A stretch of DNA of 64,000 bases from Clavibacter michiganensis (GCF_016907085.1 NZ_JAFBBJ010000001.1:3255546-3319545), one strand, 5' to 3'. Counted from the stretch's first letter, positions 54,344 through 63,551 are shown. Notes: generated from the sequence alone by a model not told the origin. Numbers and translations are program-made.

Positions 54344-54847
54344 CTAGGAGACCGCGACCCGGTCGGCGTCCTCGGTGCGCGCCGCCGCCTGCGGTGCCGC
54401 GTGGCGACGGGCGGGGGAGTAGACCCACTGGCGGTAGAGCACGAAGCGCACCGCGGATCCGAGCCCCAGGCCGATGACGTTGGCGGAGACGTTGTCGGCC
54501 AGCGGCGACGTGAGGCCCAGCACGTAGTGCGAGACGTAGAGGCACGCGAGCCCGATGACCATGCCGAGGAGGCTCACCGCCAGGAACTCGAGCGCTTCCC
54601 GGCCGCGGCGCGTGGTGCGCTGCTTCCCGAAGGTCCAGTAGCGGTTGCCCACCCAGTTGACGGCGATGGCGACGACGGTGGACGCGACCTTGGCGAGCAG
54701 TGGGCCGGCCTCGACGGCGTCGGGGTGGAAGACGGTGGCGCGCAGCAGGTTGAAGACCGCGAGGTCCACCAGGAAGCCCGCGCCGCCGACGAGCCCGAAC
54801 TGCGCGATCTGGACGCCGAGCGACGCGAGGGAGCGACGGGGGGACAT
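54344..54847 (-). CDS. GtrA-family membrane protein (copy 1)
   Basis: 167 residues with four hydrophobic helices, the GtrA/DPMS-like size. Typical segments are AQFGLVGGAGFLVDLAVFNL, NWVGNRYWTFGK and SAVRFVLYRQWVYSP at the end. GtrA proteins are thought to help move polyprenyl-linked sugars across the membrane during polysaccharide assembly. The ATG at 54847 was chosen over an upstream frame; an AGGA lies about 12 nt before it. Divergent from purK, at the border of the envelope gene cluster. Confidence 0.9.
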   Translation of the reverse strand: MSPRRSLASLGVQIAQFGLVGGAGFLVDLAVFNLLRATVFHPDAVEAGPLLAKVASTVVAIAVNWVGNRYWTFGKQRTTRRGREALEFLAVSLLGMVIGLACLYVSHYVLGLTSPLADNVSANVIGLGLGSAVRFVLYRQWVYSPARRHAAPQAAARTEDADRVAVS

Positions 54848-54897
54848 GGGCGGGGTCCGTCCTGGATGGGGGAGGATGGCGGGTGGCGTGACGGACG

Positions 54898-54903
54898 ATG
54901 ATA
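54898..54903 (-). promoter_or_regulatory. -10 box upstream of gtrA-like gene
   Basis: TATCAT on the minus strand within GCCGGTATCAT. Leader about 44 nt. Shares the GCCGGTA lead-in with the glycosyltransferase, rmlB and accD promoters. Confidence 0.45.
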
Positions 54904-54984
54904 CCGGCTGATCCCGCCCACCGACCGTCCCGAGGCCGCCCGCAGGCGCCCGCGGGCCCACCCACCTGCTCAGAGGAGGACACC

Positions 54985-56112
54985 ATGACGCCCACCGTCG
55001 GAGTCGTCGGAGGCGGCCAGCTCGCCCGGATGATGATCGCGCCCGCCGTGGAGCTCGGCATCGGGATCCGCGTCCTCGCCGAGGCCGACGGCATGTCCGC
55101 GGGGCTGGCCGCCACCGCCGTCGGGGACTACCGCGACCTCGACGCCGTCCGCGCCTTCGCGCGCGACGTGGACGTGATCACGTTCGACCACGAGCACGTG
55201 CCGCAGCACGTCCTCCGCGCGCTCGTCGCCGAGGGCGTCGCCGTGCACCCGGGACCGGACGCGCTGCTCGTCGCCCAGGACAAGCTGCTCATGCGCGAGC
55301 GCCTCGAGCAGCTGGGCGTCCCGGTGCCGATCTGGGCGCGCGTCGCCGACCAGCAGGCGCTCGCCGCCTTCCTCGCCGACAACGGCGGCGTCGCGGTCGT
55401 GAAGACGCCGCGCGGCGGCTACGACGGCAAGGGCGTGCGGGTGGTGCGCGCCGCCGACGAGGCCGACGACTGGTTCGCCGCGCTCGGCACGGGGGACGCG
55501 CTTCTGGCCGAGGAGCTCGTCGACTACGCCCGCGAGCTCGCGCAGTCCGTCGCGCGCCGGCCCTCGGGCGACATCGCGGCCTGGCCCGTCGTGGAGTCGA
55601 TCCAGCGCGACGGCGTGTGCGCGGAGGTCATCGCGCCCGCGCACGGCGCGAGCGCCCGGCTCCGCGAGGCGGCGGAGGACATGGCCCGCGGGATCGCGGA
55701 GGGGCTCGGCGTCACGGGCGTCCTCGCGGTCGAGCTGTTCGAGACCGTCGACGGGCGCCTCCTCGTCAACGAGCTGGCGATGCGCCCGCACAACACCGGC
55801 CACTGGTCGATGGACGGCGCGGTCACCGGGCAGTTCGAGCAGCACCTGCGCGCGGTGCTCGACCTGCCGCTCGGATCCACCCGGCCGCTCGCGCCCTGGT
55901 CGGTCATGATCAACGTCCTGGGCGGCCCGGAGGCCGGCAGCGTCGCCGACCGCTACCCGCGGGCGCTCGCCGACCAGCCGGAGGCGCGCTTCCACTTCTA
56001 CGGCAAGGAGCCGCGGCCCGGCCGCAAGGTCGGGCACGTCACCGTGGTGGGCGACGACCTCGACGAGACCGCGTACCGGGCGCGCGCGGCGGCGGCCTTC
56101 TTCCGGGGCTGA
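54985..56112 (+). CDS. purK: 5-(carboxyamino)imidazole ribonucleotide synthase
   Basis: 375-residue ATP-grasp enzyme of purine synthesis converting AIR, ATP and bicarbonate to N5-CAIR. N-terminal VGVVGGGQLARMMIAPAVEL, ATP-grasp loop TPRGGYDGKGVRVV, and NELAMRPHNTGHWSMDGA are diagnostic. ATG at 54985 follows GAGGAGGAC. purE follows 135 bp downstream with its own -10 box. Confidence 0.96.
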   Translation: MTPTVGVVGGGQLARMMIAPAVELGIGIRVLAEADGMSAGLAATAVGDYRDLDAVRAFARDVDVITFDHEHVPQHVLRALVAEGVAVHPGPDALLVAQDKLLMRERLEQLGVPVPIWARVADQQALAAFLADNGGVAVVKTPRGGYDGKGVRVVRAADEADDWFAALGTGDALLAEELVDYARELAQSVARRPSGDIAAWPVVESIQRDGVCAEVIAPAHGASARLREAAEDMARGIAEGLGVTGVLAVELFETVDGRLLVNELAMRPHNTGHWSMDGAVTGQFEQHLRAVLDLPLGSTRPLAPWSVMINVLGGPEAGSVADRYPRALADQPEARFHFYGKEPRPGRKVGHVTVVGDDLDETAYRARAAAAFFRG

Positions 56113-56234
56113 CCGGCGTTCCCCGGGGCCCGTGCGCGGGGGCGCGCGCCCGATCCCGCGGGGGCGCGGGGACCCGATGCGGATCGGCAGCGCCCGGGCT
56201 GCGTGGCGCGGGCGGTCGCGCAGGACGCGCCACC

Positions 56235-56240
56235 TAGCAT
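56235..56240 (+). promoter_or_regulatory. -10 box of probable leaderless purE promoter
   Basis: TAGCAT, 7 nt before the GTG at 56248. An in-frame ATG at 56239 overlaps this hexamer, which argues against it as the start. Confidence 0.5.
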
Positions 56241-56247
56241 GGAGCCC

Positions 56248-56763
56248 GTGAATCCCGACACCCCTGCACTCGTCGGCCTCGTCATGGGCTCCGACTCCGA
56301 CTGGAACGTGATGGAGAAGGCGTCCCTCGCGCTCGACGCCCTCGGCATCGCCCACGAGGTCGAGGTGCTGTCCGCGCACCGCACGCCCGAGCGCATGATC
56401 GCCTACGGGCAGACGGCGCGCGAGCGGGGGATCCGCGTCATCGTCGCGGGTGCCGGCGGTGCCGCGCACCTGCCGGGGATGATCGCCTCCGTCACCACCC
56501 TGCCCGTCATCGGCGTGCCCGTGCCCCTCGCGACCCTCGACGGCATGGACTCCCTGCTCTCGATCGTGCAGATGCCCGCGGGCGTGCCCGTGGCCACCGT
56601 CTCCATCGGCGGGGCGGAGAACGCGGGGCTCCTCGCCGCGCGCATCCTCTCCACCTCCGACGACCGCATCGCGGACGCCCTCGCGCGCCACCGCGCCGAG
56701 CTCGCCGAGCTCGTGGAGCGGAAGAACGCCGCGCTGCAGCAGAAGGTCTCGTCGCGGACGTGA
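56248..56763 (+). CDS. purE: N5-carboxyaminoimidazole ribonucleotide mutase
   Basis: 171 residues, class I PurE length. It converts N5-CAIR to CAIR directly after purK. Motifs [38 protein letters not shown] and the C-terminal [14 protein letters not shown] are conserved. GTG at 56248 is preferred because TAGCAT plus 7 nt precedes it; an ATG at 56239 would add three residues. The stop overlaps the LCP gene start (GTGA). Confidence 0.95.
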   Translation: MNPDTPALVGLVMGSDSDWNVMEKASLALDALGIAHEVEVLSAHRTPERMIAYGQTARERGIRVIVAGAGGAAHLPGMIASVTTLPVIGVPVPLATLDGMDSLLSIVQMPAGVPVATVSIGGAENAGLLAARILSTSDDRIADALARHRAELAELVERKNAALQQKVSSRT

Positions 56764-58109
56764 GCCTCACCCAGCCCATGCGGCACCCGGACACCCGGTC
56801 GCCGCGCATCATGACCACCCGCGCCTGGTGGCTCGTGGTGCTGAACGTCCTCATCCCCGGATCCGCCCAGGTCCTCGCGGGGAACCGCCGCCTCGGCCGC
56901 ATCGGCCTCGCCTCGACGCTCGCCGTGTGGGCGCTGGCCCTCGTCGTCGGCGGGTTCGCGCTGTTCGCCCGCGGCGCGCTCATCCAGGTCGTGTCCCAGG
57001 AGTGGCTGCTCGTCGTGCTGCAGGCGCTGCTCGCGGCCTACGCCGTGCTGTGGGTCGTGCTCGCGCTCGACACGCTGCGGCTCGCGCGCATCGTCCGCGT
57101 CGCGCCCCGGGCCCGACCGGTCATCGCGGCGCTGTCGGTGCTGCTCCTGGTCGGCACGGCGGGATCCGCGGGCTACGCCGCCTACATCGTCGGCGTCGGC
57201 CGTGGCGCCCTCGGCGGGATCTTCGGCGACTACGCCACCGAGGCCCCGGTCGACGGGCGGTACAACATCATGCTGCTGGGCGGCGACGCGGGCAGCGACC
57301 GGGCCGGCCTCCGTCCCGACAGCATCACCGTGGTCAGCATCGACGCCGACACCGGACGCGCCACCATGGTGGGCTTGCCGCGCGACATGGAGAAGGTGCC
57401 GTTCTCCGACGGCTCGCCCCTCCAGAAGCGCTACCCGAACGGCTACCAGCGCTGCGACGTCGACGCCTGCATGCTCAACTCCATTTACACCGAGGTCGAG
57501 GTCTACAAGCAGGACCTCTACCCCGACGCGAAGGAGAAGGGGAGCCTCCCCGGCATCGAGGCGATGCGCGAGGCCGTGCAGGGCGTCACGGGGCTCACGA
57601 TCCAGTACTACGCGCTCATCGACATGCAGGGCTTCTCCGACATGGTGGACGCGCTCGGCGGCATCGACATCGACGTGAAGCGCCGCATCGGCATGGGCTC
57701 GGGGCACGACGACAAGTTCCGGCCCGTGCCCATCCCCGAGTGGATCGAGCCGGGGCAGCAGAAGCTCGACGGTTACCACGCGCTCTGGTACGCGCGCTCC
57801 CGCTACCAGGCCACCGACTACGACCGCATGTCGCGCCAGCGCGAGGTCCAGCAGGCGGTGCTCAAGCAGTTCGACCCGGCCAACGTCCTCACCAAGTTCG
57901 ACGCGATCGCGCAGGCCGGCCAGCAGGTGGTCAAGACCGACATCCCGCGCGGGATGCTCGGCTACTTCACGCAGCTCGCGCTGAAGACGAAGGACCAGCC
58001 CATCGACGACCTGGAGATCGTGCCGCCGAGGTTCGACTCGCAGAAGCCCGACTTCCCGGCCATCCGCCAGGCGATCCAGCAGCAGTTCGCGAACGGCTCC
58101 GCGGGCTGA
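56760..58109 (+). CDS. LCP-family (LytR-CpsA-Psr) glycopolymer transferase
   Basis: 449 residues. Three or four N-terminal hydrophobic helices (about 22-150), more than the single anchor of typical LCP proteins, precede the extracellular LCP domain. LCP motifs are [42 protein letters not shown], and [20 protein letters not shown] with catalytic Arg residues. It would transfer undecaprenyl-linked polymer (teichoic acid or arabinogalactan-like) to peptidoglycan. The neighbouring rhamnose and ABC export genes support a wall polysaccharide role. Confidence 0.93.
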   Translation: MSLTQPMRHPDTRSPRIMTTRAWWLVVLNVLIPGSAQVLAGNRRLGRIGLASTLAVWALALVVGGFALFARGALIQVVSQEWLLVVLQALLAAYAVLWVVLALDTLRLARIVRVAPRARPVIAALSVLLLVGTAGSAGYAAYIVGVGRGALGGIFGDYATEAPVDGRYNIMLLGGDAGSDRAGLRPDSITVVSIDADTGRATMVGLPRDMEKVPFSDGSPLQKRYPNGYQRCDVDACMLNSIYTEVEVYKQDLYPDAKEKGSLPGIEAMREAVQGVTGLTIQYYALIDMQGFSDMVDALGGIDIDVKRRIGMGSGHDDKFRPVPIPEWIEPGQQKLDGYHALWYARSRYQATDYDRMSRQREVQQAVLKQFDPANVLTKFDAIAQAGQQVVKTDIPRGMLGYFTQLALKTKDQPIDDLEIVPPRFDSQKPDFPAIRQAIQQQFANGSAG

Positions 58110-58124
58110 TCCCCCGGGGCCGGC

Positions 58125-59264
58125 CTACAGGTCGGCGTGCAGCTGCCAGACCTTCTCGGCGGAGTCGCGCCAGCTGAACGCGCGGGCGCGGTCCTGGCCG
58201 ACGACGGCGAGGCGCTCGCGCGCGGCCGTGTCGGACAGCAGGCCGCCGATGGCCTCGGCGAGGCGCAGCGGGTAGCCGGCGGCGTCCTCGCGCGGCACCA
58301 CGACGCCCGCGTCGGCCGCGACCTCGAGGAGTGCCGGCGCGTCCGAGTGGACGACGGGCGTGCCGAAGGACAGCGCCTCGACGACCGGGAGGCCGAAGCC
58401 CTCCGAGAGGCTCGGGTGCACGAACACCGTGGCGCGGTCGAGCGCGACGGCCAGGTCGGCGTCGGTGAGGGATCCGAGGCTCCGGACGCGCGACGGGTCG
58501 ACGCCCGCCTCGTCGGCCACCTGCGCGAGCTCGACGTCGCCCCACGTGGCGGGGCCGACGATGAGGAGCGGCAGGTCCCCGGTCTCGGGCCGGGCCAGGG
58601 CCTCGACGAGGGCCTGGACGCCCTTGCGCGGCTCGAGGCTCCCGACGGTGAGGAGGTAGTCGACCGGCAGGTCGAGCTCGGCCGCCCGGGCGTCGGGGTC
58701 GTCGGGCAGGGCGATGCGCGGGCTGACCGCGCCGCCGATCACCCGCACCCGGTCGCCCAGGTCGACGTAGCGCGCGAGCTCCTCGGCCAGCGCGTGCGAG
58801 GGCACGACCACGGCGTCGGCGTGCTTGCGGGCGCGCTTCGCCATGGCCTTCGTCCACGAGACGGATGCGCTCGTCATGCTCTCGGGGTGCGTCCAGGCGT
58901 TGACGTCGTGGATCGTCGCGACGATCTGGTCGTTCGTGTTCACGCGGTCGTGGCGGCGCAGCGGCGCGAGGAGGCCGGGGGCGTGGACCATGCCGGTGGT
59001 GCCGGGCGTCGGCAGGCCCAGCTGCCAGGCGCGGGACAGCTCGCGCCGGGGGAGCGGGACGCGCGTGATGCGCGCGAGGCCGGGCAGGCGCTGCTCCAGG
59101 TCGGCCGTCTGCTCGGGCGTGACCGCGGAGACGACGCCCTCGACCTCGCAGCCGCTCGGCGTCGCGGCGACGATCGCGCTCGTCAGGTCCTCGGCGTAGC
59201 GGCCGATGCCGCCGGGCGTCGGGCCGGTCAGCTGGTCGATGATCACGCGCAGCGTGGTGGTCAC
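58125..59264 (-). CDS. GT4 glycosyltransferase
   Basis: 379-residue GT-B enzyme. N-terminal RVIIDQLTGPTPGGIGRYAE, central NDQIVATIHDVNAWTHPE and donor-site segments LLTVGSLEPRKGVQALVEAL and HPSLSEGFGLPVVEALSFGT are typical of mannosyl/rhamnosyltransferases of this family. GTG at 59264 follows GGAGGACC closely. It is read towards the convergent LCP gene with only 15 bp between stops. The sugar is unknown; context suggests assembly of a rhamnose-containing surface polymer. Confidence 0.9.
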   Translation of the reverse strand: MTTTLRVIIDQLTGPTPGGIGRYAEDLTSAIVAATPSGCEVEGVVSAVTPEQTADLEQRLPGLARITRVPLPRRELSRAWQLGLPTPGTTGMVHAPGLLAPLRRHDRVNTNDQIVATIHDVNAWTHPESMTSASVSWTKAMAKRARKHADAVVVPSHALAEELARYVDLGDRVRVIGGAVSPRIALPDDPDARAAELDLPVDYLLTVGSLEPRKGVQALVEALARPETGDLPLLIVGPATWGDVELAQVADEAGVDPSRVRSLGSLTDADLAVALDRATVFVHPSLSEGFGLPVVEALSFGTPVVHSDAPALLEVAADAGVVVPREDAAGYPLRLAEAIGGLLSDTAARERLAVVGQDRARAFSWRDSAEKVWQLHADL

Positions 59265-59307
59265 GGTCCTCCATCGCGCGGGTGTCGGGTCGGCCCGCGG
59301 GAGGACC

Positions 59308-59313
59308 ATCGTA
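59308..59313 (-). promoter_or_regulatory. -10 box of glycosyltransferase promoter
   Basis: TACGAT on the minus strand within CGCCGGTACGAT. Leader about 37 nt with a good ribosome-binding site. It lies upstream of the gene within the small gap below the ABC exporter ATPase. Confidence 0.45.
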
Positions 59314-59358
59314 CCGGCGCGGCGCCCGGGAACCGGGGAGGGCGCGGCGCCGCCGGGC

Positions 59359-60105
59359 TCAGCTCCGGCGCATCCGCTCGACCGCATCCTTGGACGGGCC
59401 GTCGAACGCGACCTTCCCCGACTGGATGAGGATCCCGCGCTCGCACAGGTCCGACACCATGTCGAGGTCGTGGCTCACGACCACGAGCGTCTTGCCCGCG
59501 TCGTGCAGCTCCCGGATCTTCGCGAGGCACTTGCGCTGGAACGGCTCGTCACCCACGGAGAGGATCTCGTCCACCAGCAGGATGTCGACCTCGGTGTGGA
59601 TCGCGACCGAGAACGCCAGGCGCAGGAACATCCCCGACGAGTAGTGCTTGACCTCGGTGTCGATGAACTTCTCGATCTCGCTGAACTCGACGATCTGGTC
59701 GAAGCGCGCGTCGATCTCGTGCTGCTCCATGCCGAGGATCGCGGCGTTGAGGTAGATGTTCTCGCGGCCCGAGAGGTCGGGGTGGAATCCGGCGCCCACC
59801 TCGATGAGGCCGGCGATGCGCCCGCGCGCGAGGACCTCGCCGCTGTCGGGCTGGTACACGCCCGAGATGAGCTTGAGGAGCGTCGACTTGCCGGATCCGT
59901 TGAACCCCATGAGCGCGACCGACTCGCCGGGGCGCACCTCGAAGCTCACGTCCTCGAGCGCGTCGAAGGTCGAGGCGAGCGGCTTCCGGCGCACGGCCGC
60001 GATGACCGTCTCCTTGATGGAGTGCGTGTGGCGGAGGAGGAAGGACTTCCTCACGTTCTCGACGATGATGCGCGGGAGCGCGTCCGACTCAGAGGTCCTG
60101 GGCAA
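59359..60105 (-). CDS. Polysaccharide ABC exporter ATPase (Wzt/TagH-like)
   Basis: 248-residue ATPase. Walker A GFNGSGKST, the polysaccharide-exporter segment RIAGLIEVGAGFHPDLSGRE with NIYLNAAILGM, signature HYSSGMFLRLAFSVA, Walker B ILLVDEILSVGD and H-loop VVVSHD. It lacks a C-terminal carbohydrate-binding domain, as TagH-like and short Wzt proteins do. It overlaps the permease gene by 17 bp. Confidence 0.95.
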   Translation of the reverse strand: MPRTSESDALPRIIVENVRKSFLLRHTHSIKETVIAAVRRKPLASTFDALEDVSFEVRPGESVALMGFNGSGKSTLLKLISGVYQPDSGEVLARGRIAGLIEVGAGFHPDLSGRENIYLNAAILGMEQHEIDARFDQIVEFSEIEKFIDTEVKHYSSGMFLRLAFSVAIHTEVDILLVDEILSVGDEPFQRKCLAKIRELHDAGKTLVVVSHDLDMVSDLCERGILIQSGKVAFDGPSKDAVERMRRS

Positions 60106-60958
60106 AGCGCCCCTCCAGCTTCTTGAAGACGAGCTGCCCGAGCAGGAGGCTCAGGAGCGAGACGCCGAGGGCGATGAACCCGTACATCCAGAGGTTCGGC
60201 GGCAGCTCGCCGGTGCCGCCCGTGGTGGGGTACCAGAAGGCGGCGTGGAAGAGCTCGACCGCCGCGGTCACGGGGTTGAGCTGGTAGATCACGAGCAGCC
60301 AGTCCGGCAGCACCTTCGCGACCTGCGCGTAGGGGTAGAGCACGGGCGAGGCCCACACGACGACCATCACGATGAGCTCGACGAAGTTCTGCGAGTCGCG
60401 GAAGGACACGTTGGCGGCGCCGAACAGCATGCCGAGGCCGATGGCCAGCGTGCCGATGATGGCGACGGCCAGGAAGATCCCCAGCACCTGCACGGGCGTG
60501 GGCGCCCAGCCGACGAGGAGGCAGACGATGAGCAGGATGACGAGCTGCGGCAGGAAGTTGACCAGCGCCACGAACGTGCTCGACACCGGGAACAGCTCCC
60601 GGGGCAGGTAGATCTTCTTGATCAGCGCCCCGTTGTCCACGAGCGACTTCGTGGAGTTGGAGAACGCCTCCGTGTAGAAGTTGATGAGGATGATCCCGGA
60701 GAACAGGTAGACGGGGTAGTTCACCTGGTTGCGGTTCAGCTGCAGGAACACGCCCATCGCCACGAAGAACACGGCGAACTGCGCGGCCGGCTTCACGTAC
60801 GACCAGAGCCAGCCGAGGACGGATCCGCGGTACCTGACCTGCACCTCCTTCTTGACGAGGAGGGAGAGGAGGTAGCGGCGGCGGTACACGTCCAGGAGCC
60901 CCGCGCCCGTGCCGGGCCTCGAGAACTCCCTCGACTGGGAACTCGTCATGCTCGACAC
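60089..60958 (-). CDS. Polysaccharide ABC exporter permease (Wzm/TagG-like)
   Basis: 289-residue ABC-2 permease with six helices. N-terminal YRRRYLLSLLVKKEVQVRYR followed by GSVLGWLWSYVKPA is the TagG/Wzm amphipathic helix and first helix. The segment SPVLYPYAQVAKVLP follows helix 4. The GTG at 60958 is used; an in-frame ATG three codons on (60949) is an alternative, and neither has a strong ribosome-binding site. With the ATPase it would export a lipid-linked glycan such as a rhamnan or teichoic-acid-type polymer. Confidence 0.92.
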   Translation of the reverse strand: MSSMTSSQSREFSRPGTGAGLLDVYRRRYLLSLLVKKEVQVRYRGSVLGWLWSYVKPAAQFAVFFVAMGVFLQLNRNQVNYPVYLFSGIILINFYTEAFSNSTKSLVDNGALIKKIYLPRELFPVSSTFVALVNFLPQLVILLIVCLLVGWAPTPVQVLGIFLAVAIIGTLAIGLGMLFGAANVSFRDSQNFVELIVMVVVWASPVLYPYAQVAKVLPDWLLVIYQLNPVTAAVELFHAAFWYPTTGGTGELPPNLWMYGFIALGVSLLSLLLGQLVFKKLEGRFAQDL

Positions 60959-61043
60959 GTCGGTGGTGCCCTTCGGACTGCGTGGGGCTCGCGCGGGGCG
61001 CGGAGCGGGATCGGCTCGGGTGTCCGGGATCGGACCGGACACG

Positions 61044-61049
61044 AGTGTA
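61044..61049 (-). promoter_or_regulatory. Candidate -10 box of the exporter genes
   Basis: TACACT on the minus strand within ACGGTTACACT, about 85 bp upstream of the permease start, just past the rmlD stop. The same hexamer precedes rmlB. Confidence 0.4.
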
Positions 61050-61053
61050 ACCG

Positions 61054-61908
61054 TCAGCTCGCCCGGAGGACGCCGTGCGTGGCGGCGTCGGACAGCGCCT
61101 CGCGCCAGTCGCGGAGCGGCGCGAGGCCGACGCGGGCCCAGGCGTCGTGCCCGAGCACCGAGTAGGCGGGGCGCGGGGCCGGCCGCACGAAGGACGCGCT
61201 GTCGGTGGGCCGCACGCGCTCGGGATCCAGTCCCGCCTCCGCGAAGACGGCCTGCGCGAGCCCGAACCAGGTCGTCTCGCCGGTGGCCGTGCCGTGGAAG
61301 ACGCCCGCGGGCGCTCCGGCGTCGACGAGCTCGACGATGCGGGCCGCGAGGTCGACCGTCCACGTCGGCTGGCCGCGCTGGTCGTCGACCACGGAGACCG
61401 TGTCGTGCGACGCGGCGAGCCGCAGCATCGTGGAGGGGAAGGACGGGCCGCCCGCGCCGTACAGCCACGCGGTGCGCACGACGCTCGCGCCGGTCGGGTG
61501 GCCGTCGAGCACGAGCCGCTCGCCCTCGGCCTTGGTGCGGCCGTAGGCGGAGACGGGCGCGTGGGGGGCGTCCTCCGGGTAGGGCGAGGTGGCCGTCCCG
61601 TCGAAGACGTAGTCGGTGGAGACGTGCACGATGCGGGCCCCCGCGTCGGCGGCCGCGCGCGCGAGCACGCCGGCGCCGGTCGCGTTGATCGCGCGGGCCT
61701 CGTCCTCGTGCTCCTCGGCGGCGTCGACCGCGGTGTAGGCGGCGAGGTTGACCACCACGTCGTGCCCGGAGACGGCGGCGCGGACCGCGGCCTCGTCGGT
61801 GATGTCGAGCTCGGCGCGCGCGGGCGCCGTCACGTCGTGCGCGGCGAGGGCCGGCAGGAGGTCCTGGCCGAGCATGCCGCGGCCGCCGGCGACGAGGATC
61901 CGGCTCAC
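61054..61908 (-). CDS. rmlD: dTDP-4-dehydrorhamnose reductase
   Basis: 284-residue SDR enzyme, last step of dTDP-L-rhamnose synthesis. NAD(P) site LVAGGRGMLGQDLL, AAYTAVDAAEEHEDEARAIN, VHVSTDYVFDG and catalytic Tyr-x3-Lys in SAYGRTKAEGE. GTG at 61908 overlaps the rmlB stop (GTGA). Confidence 0.96.
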   Translation of the reverse strand: MSRILVAGGRGMLGQDLLPALAAHDVTAPARAELDITDEAAVRAAVSGHDVVVNLAAYTAVDAAEEHEDEARAINATGAGVLARAAADAGARIVHVSTDYVFDGTATSPYPEDAPHAPVSAYGRTKAEGERLVLDGHPTGASVVRTAWLYGAGGPSFPSTMLRLAASHDTVSVVDDQRGQPTWTVDLAARIVELVDAGAPAGVFHGTATGETTWFGLAQAVFAEAGLDPERVRPTDSASFVRPAPRPAYSVLGHDAWARVGLAPLRDWREALSDAATHGVLRAS

Positions 61909-62894
61909 GCGGGCAGCTCGGCGCGCGTCTTCAGCGGCTCCCACCACGAGCGGTTGTCGCGGTACCACTGCACGACGTCGGCCAGGCCCTGCTCGAACGG
62001 CACCTGCGGCGCGTAGCCGAGCTCGCGCTGGATCTTGGAGATGTCGACGGAGTAGCGGAGGTCGTGGCCCTTGCGGTCCTCGACGCGGTCGACGTACGAC
62101 CAGTCGCGGCCGGTGGCGTCGAGCAGCAGCTGCGTGAGCTCGCGGTTGGTGAGCTCGGTGCCGCCGCCGATGTTGTAGATCTCGCCGGGTGCGCCCTGCA
62201 CGAGCACGAGCGCGATGCCGCGGCAGTGGTCGTCGACGTGCAGCCAGTCGCGGATGTTGAGGCCCTCGCCGTAGAGCGGCACGTGCTTGTCGTCGATGAG
62301 GTTCGTGACGAAGAGCGGGATGACCTTCTCGGGGAAGTGGTACGGCCCGTAGTTGTTCGAGCAGCGCGTGATCGACACGTTCAGCCCGTGCGTGCGGTGG
62401 TACGAGCGGGCGAGCAGGTCGCTGCCGGCCTTCGACGCGGAGTAGGGGGAGTTGGGCTCGAGCGGCCGCTCCTCGTCCCACGAGCCCTCGGCGATGGATC
62501 CGTAGACCTCGTCGGTGGACACGTGCACGAACCGCTTCAGGTCGTGGCGGAGGGCCGCGTCGAGGAGCTTCTGCGTGCCGAGCACGTTGGTCTCGACGAA
62601 GATGCTCGCGTCGCGCACGGAGCGGTCGACGTGGCTCTCGGCGGCGAAGTGCACGACCGCGTCGACCTGGGGGATCCACTCGTCGAGGACGGCGTCGTCG
62701 CGGATGTCGCCCCGCACGAACGTGTAGCGCGGGGAGTCGCTGACGGGCGCGAGGTTCTCGAGGTTGCCCGAGTAGGTGAGCGCGTCGAGCACGACGACGT
62801 CGGCGCCCTCGAGCCCGGCGTAGTGGTCCTGGAGCGCGTGGCGCACGAAGTTGGAGCCGATGAAGCCGGCGCCGCCGGTCACGAGGATCCTCAT
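61905..62894 (-). CDS. rmlB: dTDP-glucose 4,6-dehydratase
   Basis: 329-residue SDR enzyme converting dTDP-glucose to the 4-keto-6-deoxy sugar. ILVTGGAGFIGSNFVRHAL, FAAESHVDRSVRD, HVSTDEVYGSI (Asp-Glu catalytic pair) and YSASKAGSDLLAR (Tyr-x3-Lys) are all present. ATG at 62894 with AGGA about 10 nt upstream. Operon partner of rmlD; rmlC begins on the other strand at 63.5 kb. rmlA is not in the window. Confidence 0.97.
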   Translation of the reverse strand: MRILVTGGAGFIGSNFVRHALQDHYAGLEGADVVVLDALTYSGNLENLAPVSDSPRYTFVRGDIRDDAVLDEWIPQVDAVVHFAAESHVDRSVRDASIFVETNVLGTQKLLDAALRHDLKRFVHVSTDEVYGSIAEGSWDEERPLEPNSPYSASKAGSDLLARSYHRTHGLNVSITRCSNNYGPYHFPEKVIPLFVTNLIDDKHVPLYGEGLNIRDWLHVDDHCRGIALVLVQGAPGEIYNIGGGTELTNRELTQLLLDATGRDWSYVDRVEDRKGHDLRYSVDISKIQRELGYAPQVPFEQGLADVVQWYRDNRSWWEPLKTRAELPA

Positions 62895-62979
62895 GGGGAA
62901 ACGTCCTGTCGTCGAGACGCCGGGCGGGTGGCCGACGTCGGGGGAGAGTCCGCTGCTGTTCGGGGGCGGACCGCCTGCG

Positions 62980-62985
62980 AGTGTA
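62980..62985 (-). promoter_or_regulatory. -10 box of rmlBD promoter
   Basis: TACACT on the minus strand within CGCCGGTACACT, giving a leader of about 80 nt. Confidence 0.45.
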
Positions 62986-63073
62986 CCGGCGACGGCCCGC
63001 GCGGCCACGTCCCCGTGCGGGGGAGGCGCGATCCGCGCGGCGGATCCCGAGGGGATGCGGGCAGGATGCGGGG

Positions 63074-63526
63074 ATGGCCGCCTCCCGCATCCGCGCGCTC
63101 CTCCGCGACGAGCGCGTGGCGTTCCTCTTCGTCGGGGGCTTCAACACCGCCTTCGCGTTCCTCCTGTTCGCGGGGCTCGCCGCCACCGCGGGCCGGGCGC
63201 TCGATGCGGCGGGGCTCCCGGTGCTCGGGTCGCTCGTGCCGCTCGCCGGGAGCTACGCCGTGGCCGTGCTCGTGGCGTTCGTCCTGTACCGCCGGCTGGT
63301 GTTCCGCGTCCGGGGGCACGTGCTGCGCGACCTCGCGCGCTTCGTCTCGGTCTACGCCGTGTCCATCACGCTGAACGCCGTCTCGCTGCCGCTGCTCGTC
63401 GCGCTCGGGGTCCCGCGCCTCCTCGCCCAGGCGCTCATCGTGGTGGTGATCACCCTCATCAGCTACGCGGGGCACCGGTGGTTCTCCTTCCGCCGACCGC
63501 GGGACGAGGGCCCGGCCGGCCGCTGA
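63074..63526 (+). CDS. GtrA-family membrane protein (copy 2)
   Basis: 150 residues with four helices. FLFVGGFNTAFAFLLFAGLA opens the family domain, with VLYRRLVFRVRGHVLRDLAR in the middle and GHRWFSFRRP at the end. Same family as the protein encoded at 54.3-54.8 kb but clearly diverged. ATG at 63074 has CAGGA about 8 nt upstream. Likely a flippase-like helper for polyprenyl-phosphate sugars in the rhamnose/glycan cluster. Confidence 0.9.
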   Translation: MAASRIRALLRDERVAFLFVGGFNTAFAFLLFAGLAATAGRALDAAGLPVLGSLVPLAGSYAVAVLVAFVLYRRLVFRVRGHVLRDLARFVSVYAVSITLNAVSLPLLVALGVPRLLAQALIVVVITLISYAGHRWFSFRRPRDEGPAGR

Positions 63527-63538
63527 CCGGCCCGTTGC

Positions 63539-63544
63539 TAGACT
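63539..63544 (+). promoter_or_regulatory. -10 box of leaderless rmlC promoter
   Basis: TAGACT, 7 nt (CCGACCC) before the GTG at 63552. Confidence 0.5.
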
Positions 63545-63551
63545 CCGACCC

